A DNA stretch of 64,000 nt from Methanosarcinales archaeon Methan_01 (GTDB lineage Archaea > Halobacteriota > Methanosarcinia > Methanotrichales > Methanotrichaceae): assembly GCA_001602645.1 (NCBI GenBank), contig LUYE01000036.1:117718-181717 (forward strand), written 5' to 3'. Numbering within the stretch: the first letter of the stretch is position 1; each line of letters starts with the position of its first letter. The translations under genes and the position numbers were made by a program. Of the stretch, positions 17,405-27,239 are shown piece by piece. The notes under the pieces were generated by a model, which was not told where the DNA came from, did no database searches, and worked only from the letters and a program-made list of their open reading frames with translations.

Positions 17405-18469
17405 TCAGATTGGAGTGGGGGCGTTGGGAGTTCGTCCCGCCTCGCCGCCCATCTCATCTCGGCCGGTTCCTGCCTCCGGGATATCTGGCGGGACTTCCAC
17501 GCCGATCATCGTCGCCAGGAGGCCGACCTTACCCTCGCGCCCCTCCTTCAACCTCGCACCCCAGACGACCTCCGCCCCGGGGGCGAGCTCTCTCCTCAGG
17601 GCGGAGGCGATCGCCGCCGCCTTCTGGTGGGAGAGGTCTCTCCCCCCCGTTATGGTGAGGATGCAGCCTTTCGCCCTCCGGAGGTCCCCCTCCATCATCG
17701 GGGACCTGAGGGCCGATCGGACCGCCTCCTCGGGACCGTCCTCGGAACCCGATTCTCCGACGAGGGTCGAGGCGAGGCCGCCTCTTGTGACGATATCTTT
17801 CAGGCCGGCATAATCGAGGTTGACCAGACTGGTTTCGAGGACCGTTTCGACGATCCCCTTGACGATCTCGGCGACCACCTGGTCGATCACCGAGAAGGCC
17901 TGATCGATGGAGAGCTCCGGCGCCATCTCCATGACTCTCTCGGTCTCCAGAAGGATCGCTGTATTTGCGGCCGCCGCGAGACCTCCGATCTCGCCGAGTT
18001 TTGGTCGCCGGCGGCCTTTCTGAGGCGTTTCTGCTCCGGGCGGAAGGGTGAAGATGGCCAAAGTCGCCTCTCCGTGATTTTTTGCCATCTCGCATATGGC
18101 GGAGGCCGCACCCGTCGCGGTCCCTTCCCCGAGGCCTGCGACGACGAAGACCAGGTCGGCGCCCCCGAGGGCCTCCTCCAGCGACCTCCCGGCCGCCGCC
18201 CTCCGGATCGCGGGGTCGCCACCGGTCCCCTCGCCCTCTCGTCCAATCAGGATCTCTCTCTCGGCCCCGATCCTCTCCATCCGGCGGAGGTCGGCGTCAA
18301 TGGCCAGGATCTCGGCACCCGAGGCGCCCATTTTTTCAAGCCTCTTCACCATATCGGATCCGGCTGTGCCGCAGCCCATCACCAGGATCCTGGGGTTGGA
18401 GAAGTCCTCGCCGGAGTAAGTGTAGCTCTCCTCCTTGGCCCCGATCCCGCCTTTGGCAAATAGCTCCAT
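17405..18469 (-). CDS. Degenerate FtsZ-like protein
   Basis: 354 residues, FtsZ-like from NPRILVMGCGTAGSDMVKRL (26-45) onward. The usual GGGTGTGAAP signature is GEGTATGAAS (114-123). The T7 loop is NLDYAGLKD (217-225), with Gly222 where FtsZ has the catalytic Asp of NxDxxD. Extra low-complexity runs and a proline-rich tail occur. The ribosome site GGTGAG precedes the ATG. FtsZ forms the division ring; altered loops suggest this copy binds nucleotide weakly or lacks GTPase activity and may act as a regulator. That is inference. Convergent with the UbiD gene, 11 nt apart. Confidence 0.78.
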   Translation of the reverse strand: MELFAKGGIGAKEESYTYSGEDFSNPRILVMGCGTAGSDMVKRLEKMGASGAEILAIDADLRRMERIGAEREILIGREGEGTGGDPAIRRAAAGRSLEEALGGADLVFVVAGLGEGTATGAASAICEMAKNHGEATLAIFTLPPGAETPQKGRRRPKLGEIGGLAAAANTAILLETERVMEMAPELSIDQAFSVIDQVVAEIVKGIVETVLETSLVNLDYAGLKDIVTRGGLASTLVGESGSEDGPEEAVRSALRSPMMEGDLRRAKGCILTITGGRDLSHQKAAAIASALRRELAPGAEVVWGARLKEGREGKVGLLATMIGVEVPPDIPEAGTGRDEMGGEAGRTPNAPTPI

Positions 18470-18616
18470 ATAATCTCACCCCGCCGGGGCGAGGGGCTCA
18501 TCCTTCCCGCCCGACGAACCCCTTTCCATCCCCTGGGTTTACGGGATTGAGACGATGTTAGATAAGAATTTCCAGAAAAGGATATCTTTATCAGGAATCG
18601 GGCCATCGCCCCATCC

Positions 18617-19396
18617 ATGGCTCTGGATGAAGTTACGATCACTAAGGCGATAGTCGAGTCCTACATGGACTCCTTCCTCAAGTACACCGATGTGGACGTG
18701 GCCCTGGTGGGGGCGGGCCCCGCCAACCTGGTGGCGGCAAAGAAGCTCGCCGAGGCGGACGCCAAGACGGTCGTCTTCGAGAGGAACCTCGCTGTCGGCG
18801 GCGGGATCTGGGGGGGCGGGATGATGTTCCCGCGGATCGTCGTCCAGAAGGAGGGGTGCAGGATCCTCGACGAGTTCGGGGTCTGGTACCGGGAGTACGC
18901 GGAGGGGTACTACATAGCAAGCTCCATCGAGACGGTGGCGAAGCTGACGGCGGGGGTCGTCGACGCCGGGGCCGAGATCATAAACCTCGTCACCGTCGAG
19001 GACGTCATGATCCGGGAGGACGAGAGGGTCGCGGGCCTCGTCATCAACTGGGAGGCGGTGGAGAGGACGAGGCTCCACGTCGATCCATTATCGGTGAGGG
19101 CGAAGGTCGTCATCGACGGGACCGGCCACGACGCCAACATATGCAAGGTCGTCCAGAAGAAGATCCCCGGAGCTCGGGTCGGGTCCCTGGGGGTCCCCGG
19201 TGAGAAGCCGATGTGGGCCGACGTAGGCGAGAAGACCGTCGTCGAGGTGACCCAGGAGGTCTATCCGGGGCTCATAGCTGCGGGGATGGCGGCGACGGCC
19301 GTCGCCGGCGGCCCCAGGATGGGGCCGATCTTCGGCGGGATGCTCCTCTCCGGGGAGAAGGCGGCGGCCCTCGCCCTGGAGAAGCTGGGGCTTTGA
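18617..19396 (+). CDS. thi4: Thiazole synthase Thi4, archaeal sulfide-dependent type
   Basis: 259 residues. N-terminal Rossmann motif DVALVGAGPANLVAAKKLAE, then VGGGIWGGGMMFPRIV and the C-terminal GPRMGPIFGGMLLSGEKAA match Thi4. The enzyme makes the thiazole of thiamin from NAD, glycine and sulfur. Yeast Thi4 uses an active-site Cys as a suicide sulfur donor. Here the equivalent segment is LHVDPLSV with His154, as in Methanocaldococcus Thi4, which uses free sulfide catalytically. TCTTTATCAG at 18583 may be the TATA box. The UPF0146 gene follows after 18 nt. Confidence 0.9.
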   Translation: MALDEVTITKAIVESYMDSFLKYTDVDVALVGAGPANLVAAKKLAEADAKTVVFERNLAVGGGIWGGGMMFPRIVVQKEGCRILDEFGVWYREYAEGYYIASSIETVAKLTAGVVDAGAEIINLVTVEDVMIREDERVAGLVINWEAVERTRLHVDPLSVRAKVVIDGTGHDANICKVVQKKIPGARVGSLGVPGEKPMWADVGEKTVVEVTQEVYPGLIAAGMAATAVAGGPRMGPIFGGMLLSGEKAAALALEKLGL

Positions 19397-19414
19397 GCCC
19401 CCTCCTCGATCCAG

Positions 19415-19846
19415 ATGCCTCCGATCAGGGGCGGGGAGGATCTCGCCCGTTTCATCCTCGCTCGGTACTCGGGCAAAGTCGTCGAGGTGGGGATCGGCGC
19501 AGCCCCCGAGGTCGCCCTTTCCCTCGTCCCTCAGCGGGAGGTCGTCGCCACCGATAAGGTGGGCCGGGCCCTGGGGGGCATGGCGATCGTCGGTGACGAC
19601 ATATTCTCACCGAACTTGGATCTATACCGGGGCGCTTCCCTGATCTACTCCATAAGGCCGCCCCTGGAGATCCAGCTTGCCGTGGGCAGGCTGGCCAAAG
19701 AGGTGGGGGCCGAGGTGGTCATAAGGCCTTTCGTTGACGAGATCGCCCGGATCCCGGGCTTTTGCCGGACCCTCGTCAACTTCGGCGAGGCGAGGTTCTA
19801 CTTATTCTCTCCATCCCCCTGGTCCTCTTCTCCTCCTCCTCCCTGA
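19415..19846 (+). CDS. UPF0146 family protein
   Basis: 143 residues. VVEVGIGAAPEVALSLV and VVATDKVG resemble the first strands of an SAM-methyltransferase fold but the protein is short; DDIFSPNLDLYRGASLIYSIRPPLEIQ is characteristic of UPF0146, an archaeal family of unknown role. It follows thi4 by 18 nt and is likely cotranscribed. The last 12 residues (SPSPWSSSPPPP) are low complexity. Confidence 0.8.
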   Translation: MPPIRGGEDLARFILARYSGKVVEVGIGAAPEVALSLVPQREVVATDKVGRALGGMAIVGDDIFSPNLDLYRGASLIYSIRPPLEIQLAVGRLAKEVGAEVVIRPFVDEIARIPGFCRTLVNFGEARFYLFSPSPWSSSPPPP

Positions 19847-19942
19847 AGCCTCTATGTATAGCGGCGTCTTCTTTTCCTCCTCCTATGTGCCCCTCTCCCT
19901 AAGACGTCTGGCGCCCCACTTCTATGGCCGGGCCCGGGCATC

Positions 19943-22627
19943 TCAGGGGGCGGGGGCCCTCCTCTCAGGAAGCTCCCACCGCTTGAAGATCTCCGCCACC
20001 ACCACCACCACCGAGGCCGCGACGACGATGGCGGCCCAGCTCTCGGCGTTGAGGGGGGCGGTCTCGAAGAGCCTCTGCATGAAGGGGTGGTATATCGCCA
20101 CCATCAGGGCTCCTAGGGAGGCAGCAATCCCCAAGATCAGTTTTCCGTTCGTCCTCGGGTCCATCTTGAAGAAGGAGTCCCGGAGGGAGCGGCTGTTGTA
20201 GGCGTTGTAGAGCTCGAAGATCACCAGGGCCGCAAAGACCGTCGTCCTCGCCTCCTCGATCGGAGCGCCGCTCCTGAGGGCGTGGATGTAGAGCCCCAGG
20301 ACCCCAATGAAGATCGTCGCAGATATCCCAAGGGTGTAGAGGAAGAGCCCTCGGGTCAGGATCGGCTCGGCGGGGTCTCGGGGCTTCTTCGTCATCAGGT
20401 CGGATTGGGCGGGCTCGACGGCAAGGCCGATGGCGGGAAACTCGTCGGTGACGATGTTGATCCAGAGGATCTGGAGGGCTACCAGGGGTACGGGCAGCCC
20501 CAGCATGACGCCGATGAATATCGTCATCACCTCGGCGAAGTTGCAGGATAAGAGGTAAGATGAGGCCTTCCTGATGTTGGAGTAGATCCTCCTCCCCTCC
20601 TCGACGGCGGCGACGATGGTGGCGAAGTTGTCGTCGGCGATGACCATGTCCGAGGCCTCCTTCGAGACCTCCGTCCCGGTCTTTCCCATGGCGACGCCGA
20701 TGTCTGCTGTACGAAGGGCTGGGGCGTCGTTGACCCCGTCGCCGGTCATGGCAACTACATGCCCCTTTTTGCGGAGGGCCTCGACGATCCTCACTTTCTG
20801 CTCCGCCGTCGTCCTGGAGAAGATCGAGACCTCCTCTATGACGTCGTCGAGCTCTCTCGCGGTCATCTCGTCCAGCTCCGTCCCCTCCAGGACCCGGCCG
20901 CCCTCATTCAAGATGCCCAGCTCTCGGCCGATGGCGGAGGCGGTGAGCTTGTGATCGCCGGTGATCATCACCGGCTTAATCCCGGCGGCCTTGCAGACCT
21001 TGATCGCCTCCTTCGCCTCCTCCCGCGGCGGGTCCATCATCCCGACGAGGCCGAGGAAGGTCAGTTTCGACTCGACAGCATCCCGGTCGAGGGCCTCCCC
21101 TGCAGCCATCTCCTTTCCCGCCAGGGCGAGGACCCGGAGGCCGCTCCCCGCCATCTCGTCGGCGGCCTTCGAGGCCCGCAGGCGGTCCTCGGGGTCGATC
21201 GGATCCTCGGATCCGTCCCGCATGATCCTGGTGCAGAAGGCGAGGACCGTCTCCGGCGCTCCCTTCATCGATACGGTCAGCCCCGAGGAGGATCGATGGA
21301 CGGCGGTCATCCTCCTCATCTCCGAGTCGAAGGGGAACTCCACCTCCTCGGCGAGGTACCATCCCTCGACGTAATCGAGGACGCCCCCCTTCGAGGCGGC
21401 GACGATGAGGGCCCCCTCGGTGGGGTCGCCGATGACCTTCCAGCCGTTGGGCCCCTCCTCGAGCCTGGAGTTGTTGCAGAGGGCCCCGGCGACGAGGAGG
21501 GCGGCGAGGTGTTTATCCTCCTTTGGGTTCAGATCTTCGCCCTCCCGGCGGAAGGAGCCGGCGGGGTCGTAGCCAGAGCCCGTCACCTCCACGTCCTGGG
21601 TCGTCCAGATCCTCCGCACCATCATCTCGCCCCGGGTGAGGGTCCCGGTCTTGTCGGTGCAGATCACCGTCGTCGAGCCGAGGGTCTCTACGGCGGGGAG
21701 GCGGCGGATGATGGCGTTCTTCCTCGCCATGATCTGGGTTCCATAGGCGAGGGTGATCGTGGTGATGAAGGGGAGGGCCTCAGGGATCCCGGCGACGGCC
21801 AGGGCCGCAGCGATGATCAGGGTCTCCAGAACTGGAGACCCCCGGGATACTTCCACGGTGAAGATGATGGCGCAGGCGGCGAGGACCACCAGGGCGAGCT
21901 GCTTTGCCAGCTCCTGGAACTTGATCTTGATCGGCGGATCCTCGGGCTTCTTTTGGACGAGCCCCGATATCCTACCGAGCTCGGTATCCGTCCCCGTCCC
22001 CGTCACCGCAGCTTTGCAGTTGCCGTAGACGACGATCGTCCCCATGTAGACCATGTCCGTCCTGTCCGCCAGCGGCGTCTCCCCGGCGACGGGCTGGACG
22101 GACTTATCCTCTGGGACCGACTCGCCGGTGAGGGACGACTCTACCACCTGGAGCGACGTATCCTCGAGGACCCTCGCGTCGGCGGGGACCTTGTCTCCGG
22201 CCTCGAGGTATACGACGTCCCCGGGGACGAGGTCCCGGACGGGGATTCTCGTCATGCTCCCGGACCGCAGGACGTTCGCCTCCGGAGCCACCATCTCCCG
22301 GAGCGCCTCCATCGCCCGCTCCGCCTTGTACTCCTGGACGAAGCCGACGAGGGATATGAAGAAGATGATCCCGACGATGACGTAGGTGTTGGTAGTCTCG
22401 CCAGCGATCCAGGAGATGGCGGCGGCGGCGAGGAGGACGATGATCAGGTAGTTTTCGAACTGGCGGAGGAATATCCGGGCCTTGGAGGGCTTGTATATCT
22501 CCTCGAGCTGGTTTGGTCCGTGCTCGGAGAGCCTCCGGGCCGCCTCCTCGGAGGAGAGGCCATCTCGGCTGGAGCTGAGCCGCTCCAGGGTCTCGTCAGC
22601 GGTGAGGGTGTGCCAGGGGTGGGTCAT
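19943..22627 (-). CDS. P-type cation-transporting ATPase (SERCA/PMR1-like)
   Basis: 894 residues. N-terminal cation-ATPase domain (WHTLTADETLERLSSSRDGL), actuator loop SSLTGESVPEDK, PEALPFITTITLAYG membrane segment, phosphorylation motif CTDKTGTLTRGEM (Asp near residue 325), KGAPE nucleotide-binding motif, MITGDHKLTA and hinge MTGDGVNDAPALRTADIGVAMG. The C-terminal half has the six-helix region with NIVTDEFPAIGLA. The membrane motif NFAEVMTIFIGVMLG fits Ca2+/Mn2+-type pumps, but the ion is not certain. Monocistronic. Confidence 0.92.
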   Translation of the reverse strand: MTHPWHTLTADETLERLSSSRDGLSSEEAARRLSEHGPNQLEEIYKPSKARIFLRQFENYLIIVLLAAAAISWIAGETTNTYVIVGIIFFISLVGFVQEYKAERAMEALREMVAPEANVLRSGSMTRIPVRDLVPGDVVYLEAGDKVPADARVLEDTSLQVVESSLTGESVPEDKSVQPVAGETPLADRTDMVYMGTIVVYGNCKAAVTGTGTDTELGRISGLVQKKPEDPPIKIKFQELAKQLALVVLAACAIIFTVEVSRGSPVLETLIIAAALAVAGIPEALPFITTITLAYGTQIMARKNAIIRRLPAVETLGSTTVICTDKTGTLTRGEMMVRRIWTTQDVEVTGSGYDPAGSFRREGEDLNPKEDKHLAALLVAGALCNNSRLEEGPNGWKVIGDPTEGALIVAASKGGVLDYVEGWYLAEEVEFPFDSEMRRMTAVHRSSSGLTVSMKGAPETVLAFCTRIMRDGSEDPIDPEDRLRASKAADEMAGSGLRVLALAGKEMAAGEALDRDAVESKLTFLGLVGMMDPPREEAKEAIKVCKAAGIKPVMITGDHKLTASAIGRELGILNEGGRVLEGTELDEMTARELDDVIEEVSIFSRTTAEQKVRIVEALRKKGHVVAMTGDGVNDAPALRTADIGVAMGKTGTEVSKEASDMVIADDNFATIVAAVEEGRRIYSNIRKASSYLLSCNFAEVMTIFIGVMLGLPVPLVALQILWINIVTDEFPAIGLAVEPAQSDLMTKKPRDPAEPILTRGLFLYTLGISATIFIGVLGLYIHALRSGAPIEEARTTVFAALVIFELYNAYNSRSLRDSFFKMDPRTNGKLILGIAASLGALMVAIYHPFMQRLFETAPLNAESWAAIVVAASVVVVVAEIFKRWELPERRAPAP

Positions 22628-23237
22628 GGGATCGTCTCGCGAGGATTAGTATCTAGTTACTGGGTCGTTTTAACTGTAAAAATCTATGTATTATCGGCCT
22701 CATCGGGTCCGGGCAGGTTTTATGATATGGCCATTTCGGCGGCGATGACCCTCATCTGCTCCATAGTGCTGTGGTCACTTTTACCTTCATTACGCTTGCA
22801 CCCAGTGCTTCGTGCTGCTCGATCTCTCGTACAAGGGTATTCTCGTCTTGACCTGTTTGGATGGCGTGGTGATCATCAGCGGTGCATACTTCATAGGACA
22901 TCAACGTTATCGAGCTGATCTTTCCCTGGCCACGCTCAGTATCGGCATTATATGCCGCGTCGTAGTCCAATGATATTCGGTCTTTACTGGGTTAGTAGGC
23001 ATGCTTTGCAACACCTTTGCTTATCTTGGTGCATCAAGCGAAGGATCTTTTCCAGGAGAGTTAAAACGGTCCCGGGCCTTAGCCTTCTAGGAAAGTCGGA
23101 ACGAATCTCTTTTTAAATTGAAGATAGTGATTAATTATGGAAAAAAAATTTATTCTATAGGTAGAGGCCGCTCCCAGCAGCTAACCGTTACTCATTGCGG
23201 TTGGAACGACAGCTTATTTGAGCTTTTATGATCCGTT
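22628..23237 (-). other. Intergenic region with only weak open frames
   Basis: 610 nt at the left side of the A+T-richer island. A minus-strand frame of 72 codons (22752-22970, TTG start, no ribosome site) has no recognisable motif and may be the remnant of a decayed gene. 23100-23160 is A/T-rich. No RNA gene or repeat is recognised. Confidence 0.4.
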
Positions 23238-23768
23238 TTAGGGACCCGTCCCGGAAAACCATGACCATAACAGCGCAACAAAGCTTAGAGCAATTGCCCC
23301 ACCTAAGCTAATCCATGCTAACCAAGATATCTCAGCCATTTCCATTACTAAGATTAGCACTGCAAGCAACAACAGGAAAAATAGAGCCAGAAGCAGGAAA
23401 ACTAAAATATTTCTATGCGTTGAGATTGTAACATCTCCCCACCCTGTAAACTCGCCACGCACGCCTAAACCGTAGTCCACAACTATATGGGCGGGCTGAG
23501 TAATGCCTCCGAAAAAATAACCTGTAATAGATTGAAAATCGTCTGCGATACGATAGCTTACCAGAGGATGTCCATTCACCAGAACCTCAGGGGTTATAGC
23601 GCGGATTATAAAGTTTTCACCGTAGATGGTCACTTCAGTAGCGTGTTTTCGTCCCTCCGAAGTTTGCACCTGAATTTCCCGACTGGCGAAATGGCTAATC
23701 CTGGGCAATGGATAACCTGTTGCGGGAACTCCAGACTCAATTTTGAAATTGGGTGCGTGTGTATACAT
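23238..23768 (-). CDS. Unknown membrane protein following the modular hydrolase
   Basis: 176 residues from ATG 23768, preceded by GAGGTAG; the in-frame start at 23816 lies inside the upstream gene. Residues 1-115 are soluble and beta-rich (IQVQTSEGRKHATEVTIYGENFIIRAI, VDYGLGVRGEFTGWGDVTI). Two strong helices follow (ILVFLLLALFFLLLLAVLILVM and WLAWISLGGAIALSFVALLWSWF). It starts 19 nt after the 1032-residue protein and shares its A+T-rich codon use, so the two form an operon. No family recognised. Confidence 0.65.
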   Translation of the reverse strand: MYTHAPNFKIESGVPATGYPLPRISHFASREIQVQTSEGRKHATEVTIYGENFIIRAITPEVLVNGHPLVSYRIADDFQSITGYFFGGITQPAHIVVDYGLGVRGEFTGWGDVTISTHRNILVFLLLALFFLLLLAVLILVMEMAEISWLAWISLGGAIALSFVALLWSWFSGTGP

Positions 23769-23787
23769 ATCACTACCTCTTTTAAAA

Positions 23788-26700
23788 TCACTTTGAAAAT
23801 TCAATATCATCGACACTGATCGCGCCTTGTTGAGTAATGCCGAAATTCAGCCTAATCGCTGAAACCTGATCCAATCTTAATGACGGATTAATCGCTGTAA
23901 ATGACACTAATGGGATGCGAACCGTTTTGAGCGCCGCTTTGGTAAGACCGCCTCTTTCATGGGGAAAAGGCAGATCGGTGATGCTGCCTACCCGCACCGT
24001 TGCTTCGCCTGCTGTTGTCACCAGTGTTACCAGCAAATCCTGGGGAAGGTTAGATGGATTTAACGTACTGCCGGTGCTGTATTGCTGTCCTAAACGAATT
24101 GCCAATACGTTGTACGACCGTACATCTTGAGTATTGACGTCACTTATATACGATTCAGGGGCATCCCATTTAAGCGAGGATCCTCGCGAATCGTGAGGGT
24201 TTTGGGAAACAGAGCGAAATTCAGCATCAAACCATACATCCATACCGGTCTGTGTATACGTCACCGTCTGACCAAGGGTATTCTGTTCCCGCGTGATAGT
24301 TGATTCTTCCAACAGCCCCAGCTGCAGATCATCATCACCAAAGTTATCTAACACCATGCGATCGGTGACCTGATACTGATTATGGATTGAAAAGCTGCCC
24401 AGCCCAAGCGGTTTAACAGGGCCTTGAAAATAGACATCATATTCTGAGCAGTTAAAGAATACGCTTTGGAAAAAGGCGTTGATATAAGCCTTGGCGATCG
24501 CCTGATGTTGAGCAGGACTAAGAGAGCCAGGAAGAATTGGCTCATTTTCTTCTCCAGGTCTTACCCACACCTCATTGAACCCATTGTGCCGAGCATGGTG
24601 AATAAAGATCATCGCTTTGAGCCTCTCGCTGCGATCATAAATCAAGAATGGATTTACAAAATCAGTGCCGCCAGATACATCCGCATCAGCTGAACCATAT
24701 ATTATGAAGAGCGGGGTGCCTTGATGCCTAAAATCCAACCCATTGGTTGGCGCAATGGGAACGATTCCCTTAATATTAAAACGGTCCGCAGCAGGCCTTT
24801 TAAGATTATTGTCCTGTGCCGCTACGACTCCTTCTCCGCCTCTTGAATGGCCCACTAATCCGATGTTGTTGGCATCGATCATATTGTGAAGTAGATCCCC
24901 GGACGTAGTATTTCGTTCCAAGAGTATGCGAATATGTTCCAGTATCGCTAATCCACGGGCATCGAGACCGGTGAAATCAATACTTCTGCCATTAATATCG
25001 TTTAAATCGACACTTATACAAATCATGCCATGGCTGGCCAGATGATTTGTCAGATACCTATATCCCTGATAGCTTGGTGCGGAAGAACGATGGTTACCAT
25101 GTACAACAACCACTAGTGGATAGGGAGCTCCACTGGGATCAACCGCATTGGGATTAGACGGATCTCTTGGGAACGTCAATTCTCCCCCTATCCCGACTGT
25201 GAATCCTGGCGCATCCCTGGTGGGAGGGACCTCAAAACTCCCACCCGCTATCTCTGAGGGTGATGCGGGGGTGAAACTGCCTGGTAGGCCGGGATCGGCA
25301 TGAGGATCGGGAGAGGTTTCTGATGGCGTGCTGGTTTCACCACAAAGTGTTTGAGTTGCTGTAAAAACTGAATTACTTTCAACTGGCTGACTGATTGGAA
25401 CGGACACTATCACCTCAGCCGCATCTGCTGTGCCAACCATTGTTCCACGGTCAGACACTTGAACGTAAGCACCGGGCACGACTCCTCCGACTCTGATACT
25501 GCGCTCTCCCAGACGAATCGGTGGCAAGATCGTTGGTGCAGGAAGAAACGTAAGACTCTGTACCGTTATCGGTGAAGATGTTGCACCATCAACTCCTCCG
25601 ATACGCTGGAGGGCCGTTATGCTGCATCCATTGACCAACCTCGGTCCTATTAGAACCGTTACTGAGGTACTATTTGCCCAGGCATGTCCAACATAAAACC
25701 CGTTTTGATATACATACACCTGTGCCCCGGGTAGTAAACCGTCCACTACTACCCGTACGCCGCACTCATACAGAGGAGACCTGACAGACGGAGTCGGTAT
25801 CGTTGCTGGGCGTGGTTGTACAGTTATCTCCTCGGACGTTTCCGTCCTGCCGCACAGGGTCTGTGAAACGCTTATAATCTGGCCGGCCAATAAAGGATCA
25901 TTGAGGGAAATCTCCTCAAATTCTGATGCCCCTGCCCTTCCCACTTCGGTTTTTTCTGGGTCTTCCTCGTTATCACGCAAAAGGATAGCTATTTCAGCGC
26001 CATCAATCTGGTTTTGTACTCGTACGATCCGATCTCCATCATATAATATCTGGCGGATAGATGGTTTAATTCGTTCATCGGGAGGGATGACTATTGCGGG
26101 GGGACTGGATACGTCTCCATCAACATTGCAGTCAATTTTAGGATCGTTCATCGTCTGTACAGCAGCAATTTCTTCATTTACCACCAATTGCCGAGGCAAG
26201 TTTACATGGACCCCATCCCAACAGGTGTGAAAGAAAGCAAAAGGGCTCCCATTGGATAAGATATCAATCCGTGCTCCTTCAGTGAGACCGCTCATGTCCA
26301 TTCCATTTTGACATCCAAAAAGGGGTTCATGAACAATCGGAGCAGGCAAATGTGCAGGCGCAGCAACTACATTGCTGCCAGAGGATGACGCGCTATCTGT
26401 TCCACATGTGGATACGTGTCCAAAGATGGGATCGCTTCTAATAACTCTCGGCTCAAGACAAGCAAAGCCATGACGATTTACGATTCCCTCAGCAATTTGG
26501 GTGCTCTCGGGCTCGATTGGATCCATTTGCGTCAGTCTCACTGTACTTCCGGGCGCCATGCCATCAGCATAGATTCGATGTGTACAGCGATAAATCGAAG
26601 GACGTAGACGCGGGGGAGGCGGTGGGAGTTCAACATCGCCTACTTCAACCCCTGGGGAATCAAGGCTTTCTTCTGAGCCCATTGTTTGACGGGCAGTGAC

Positions 26701-26886
26701 GACATCACCCACATTTAAGTCTGAAGTTAACTCAAAGGTTGTCGAGGAGCCGCTAATGTTGCGGGTGTCTACGGTTGAGCCATTTATTTTTAACTCGACA
26801 TCCGCACCTGGAACAATCCCCCAGACCGCAACTAGCCTACCACATTTTGCTAAACGCTCTCCTATAGTGGGTGGACATAGTGTCAT
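23788..26886 (-). CDS. Modular protein: repeated beta modules plus alpha/beta hydrolase
   Basis: 1032 residues with no signal peptide or membrane helix. Residues 1 to about 540 hold about six degenerate modules of 80-100 residues with the pattern G..V.V.G..PGA.V.V, then TA.QT.CG..S (examples VVVDGLLPGAQVYVYQNG, IRVGGVVPGAYVQVSDRG, FTATQTLCGETS). Residues about 560-800 form an alpha/beta hydrolase: oxyanion VVVVHGNH, nucleophile GHSRGG (Ser near 681), Asp near 735 (YGSADADV), His in HHARHNGF near 765. Residues 810-1032 look like a beta-sandwich binding domain (ending ISVDDIEFSK). Codon use is much more A+T-rich than neighbours, indicating transfer. Substrate unknown; lipase/esterase-like. Confidence 0.75.
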   Translation of the reverse strand: MTLCPPTIGERLAKCGRLVAVWGIVPGADVELKINGSTVDTRNISGSSTTFELTSDLNVGDVVTARQTMGSEESLDSPGVEVGDVELPPPPPRLRPSIYRCTHRIYADGMAPGSTVRLTQMDPIEPESTQIAEGIVNRHGFACLEPRVIRSDPIFGHVSTCGTDSASSSGSNVVAAPAHLPAPIVHEPLFGCQNGMDMSGLTEGARIDILSNGSPFAFFHTCWDGVHVNLPRQLVVNEEIAAVQTMNDPKIDCNVDGDVSSPPAIVIPPDERIKPSIRQILYDGDRIVRVQNQIDGAEIAILLRDNEEDPEKTEVGRAGASEFEEISLNDPLLAGQIISVSQTLCGRTETSEEITVQPRPATIPTPSVRSPLYECGVRVVVDGLLPGAQVYVYQNGFYVGHAWANSTSVTVLIGPRLVNGCSITALQRIGGVDGATSSPITVQSLTFLPAPTILPPIRLGERSIRVGGVVPGAYVQVSDRGTMVGTADAAEVIVSVPISQPVESNSVFTATQTLCGETSTPSETSPDPHADPGLPGSFTPASPSEIAGGSFEVPPTRDAPGFTVGIGGELTFPRDPSNPNAVDPSGAPYPLVVVVHGNHRSSAPSYQGYRYLTNHLASHGMICISVDLNDINGRSIDFTGLDARGLAILEHIRILLERNTTSGDLLHNMIDANNIGLVGHSRGGEGVVAAQDNNLKRPAADRFNIKGIVPIAPTNGLDFRHQGTPLFIIYGSADADVSGGTDFVNPFLIYDRSERLKAMIFIHHARHNGFNEVWVRPGEENEPILPGSLSPAQHQAIAKAYINAFFQSVFFNCSEYDVYFQGPVKPLGLGSFSIHNQYQVTDRMVLDNFGDDDLQLGLLEESTITREQNTLGQTVTYTQTGMDVWFDAEFRSVSQNPHDSRGSSLKWDAPESYISDVNTQDVRSYNVLAIRLGQQYSTGSTLNPSNLPQDLLVTLVTTAGEATVRVGSITDLPFPHERGGLTKAALKTVRIPLVSFTAINPSLRLDQVSAIRLNFGITQQGAISVDDIEFSK

Positions 26887-27239
26887 TTTATCCTCCTACC
26901 GGGTTTATTAACAAACATGTGATTCTATTGTTTATTCCTCTCACTGATGCCAGCATAACTTCTTTTAATATTGGGATTTAATGTTATATATTTGTTTTTC
27001 CTCTTGCCTCCTCGAAAATATAAATATTTTTAATCAAATTCGCCAGCATTACCTGAAATATTGATGCCGTCGAAGTTTTGGCAGAATTGTGTTGCTCTCT
27101 AAACACAATATATCGATCGCCCTCCAGCACCCAGAGCCGCCGGGAATCGGCACAATCCTATCGCTTCAGCTTCCCGAAACTGCCATCCAATGTTTTTTTC
27201 CTTGTCGCCTCCACGATTCCCAGCAGATTAATAAGCAGA
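26887..27239. other. Intergenic region at the right side of the A+T-rich island
   Basis: No gene is seen. 26940-27045 is A+T-rich and may hold the promoter of the minus-strand hydrolase operon. G+C content rises again from about 27100, marking the edge of the island. Confidence 0.4.

Noticed and set aside
19943..22627. Naming the transported ion of the P-type ATPase
   Set aside because: Membrane residues could suit Ca2+ or Mn2+; a single ion cannot be fixed by eye.
20759..22918. 719-codon frame opposite the P-type ATPase
   Set aside because: Asp/Gly/Leu-rich antisense shadow of a confidently identified gene.
22752..22970. 72-codon frame near the island edge
   Set aside because: TTG start without ribosome site, no recognisable family; may be a relic but not supported as a gene.
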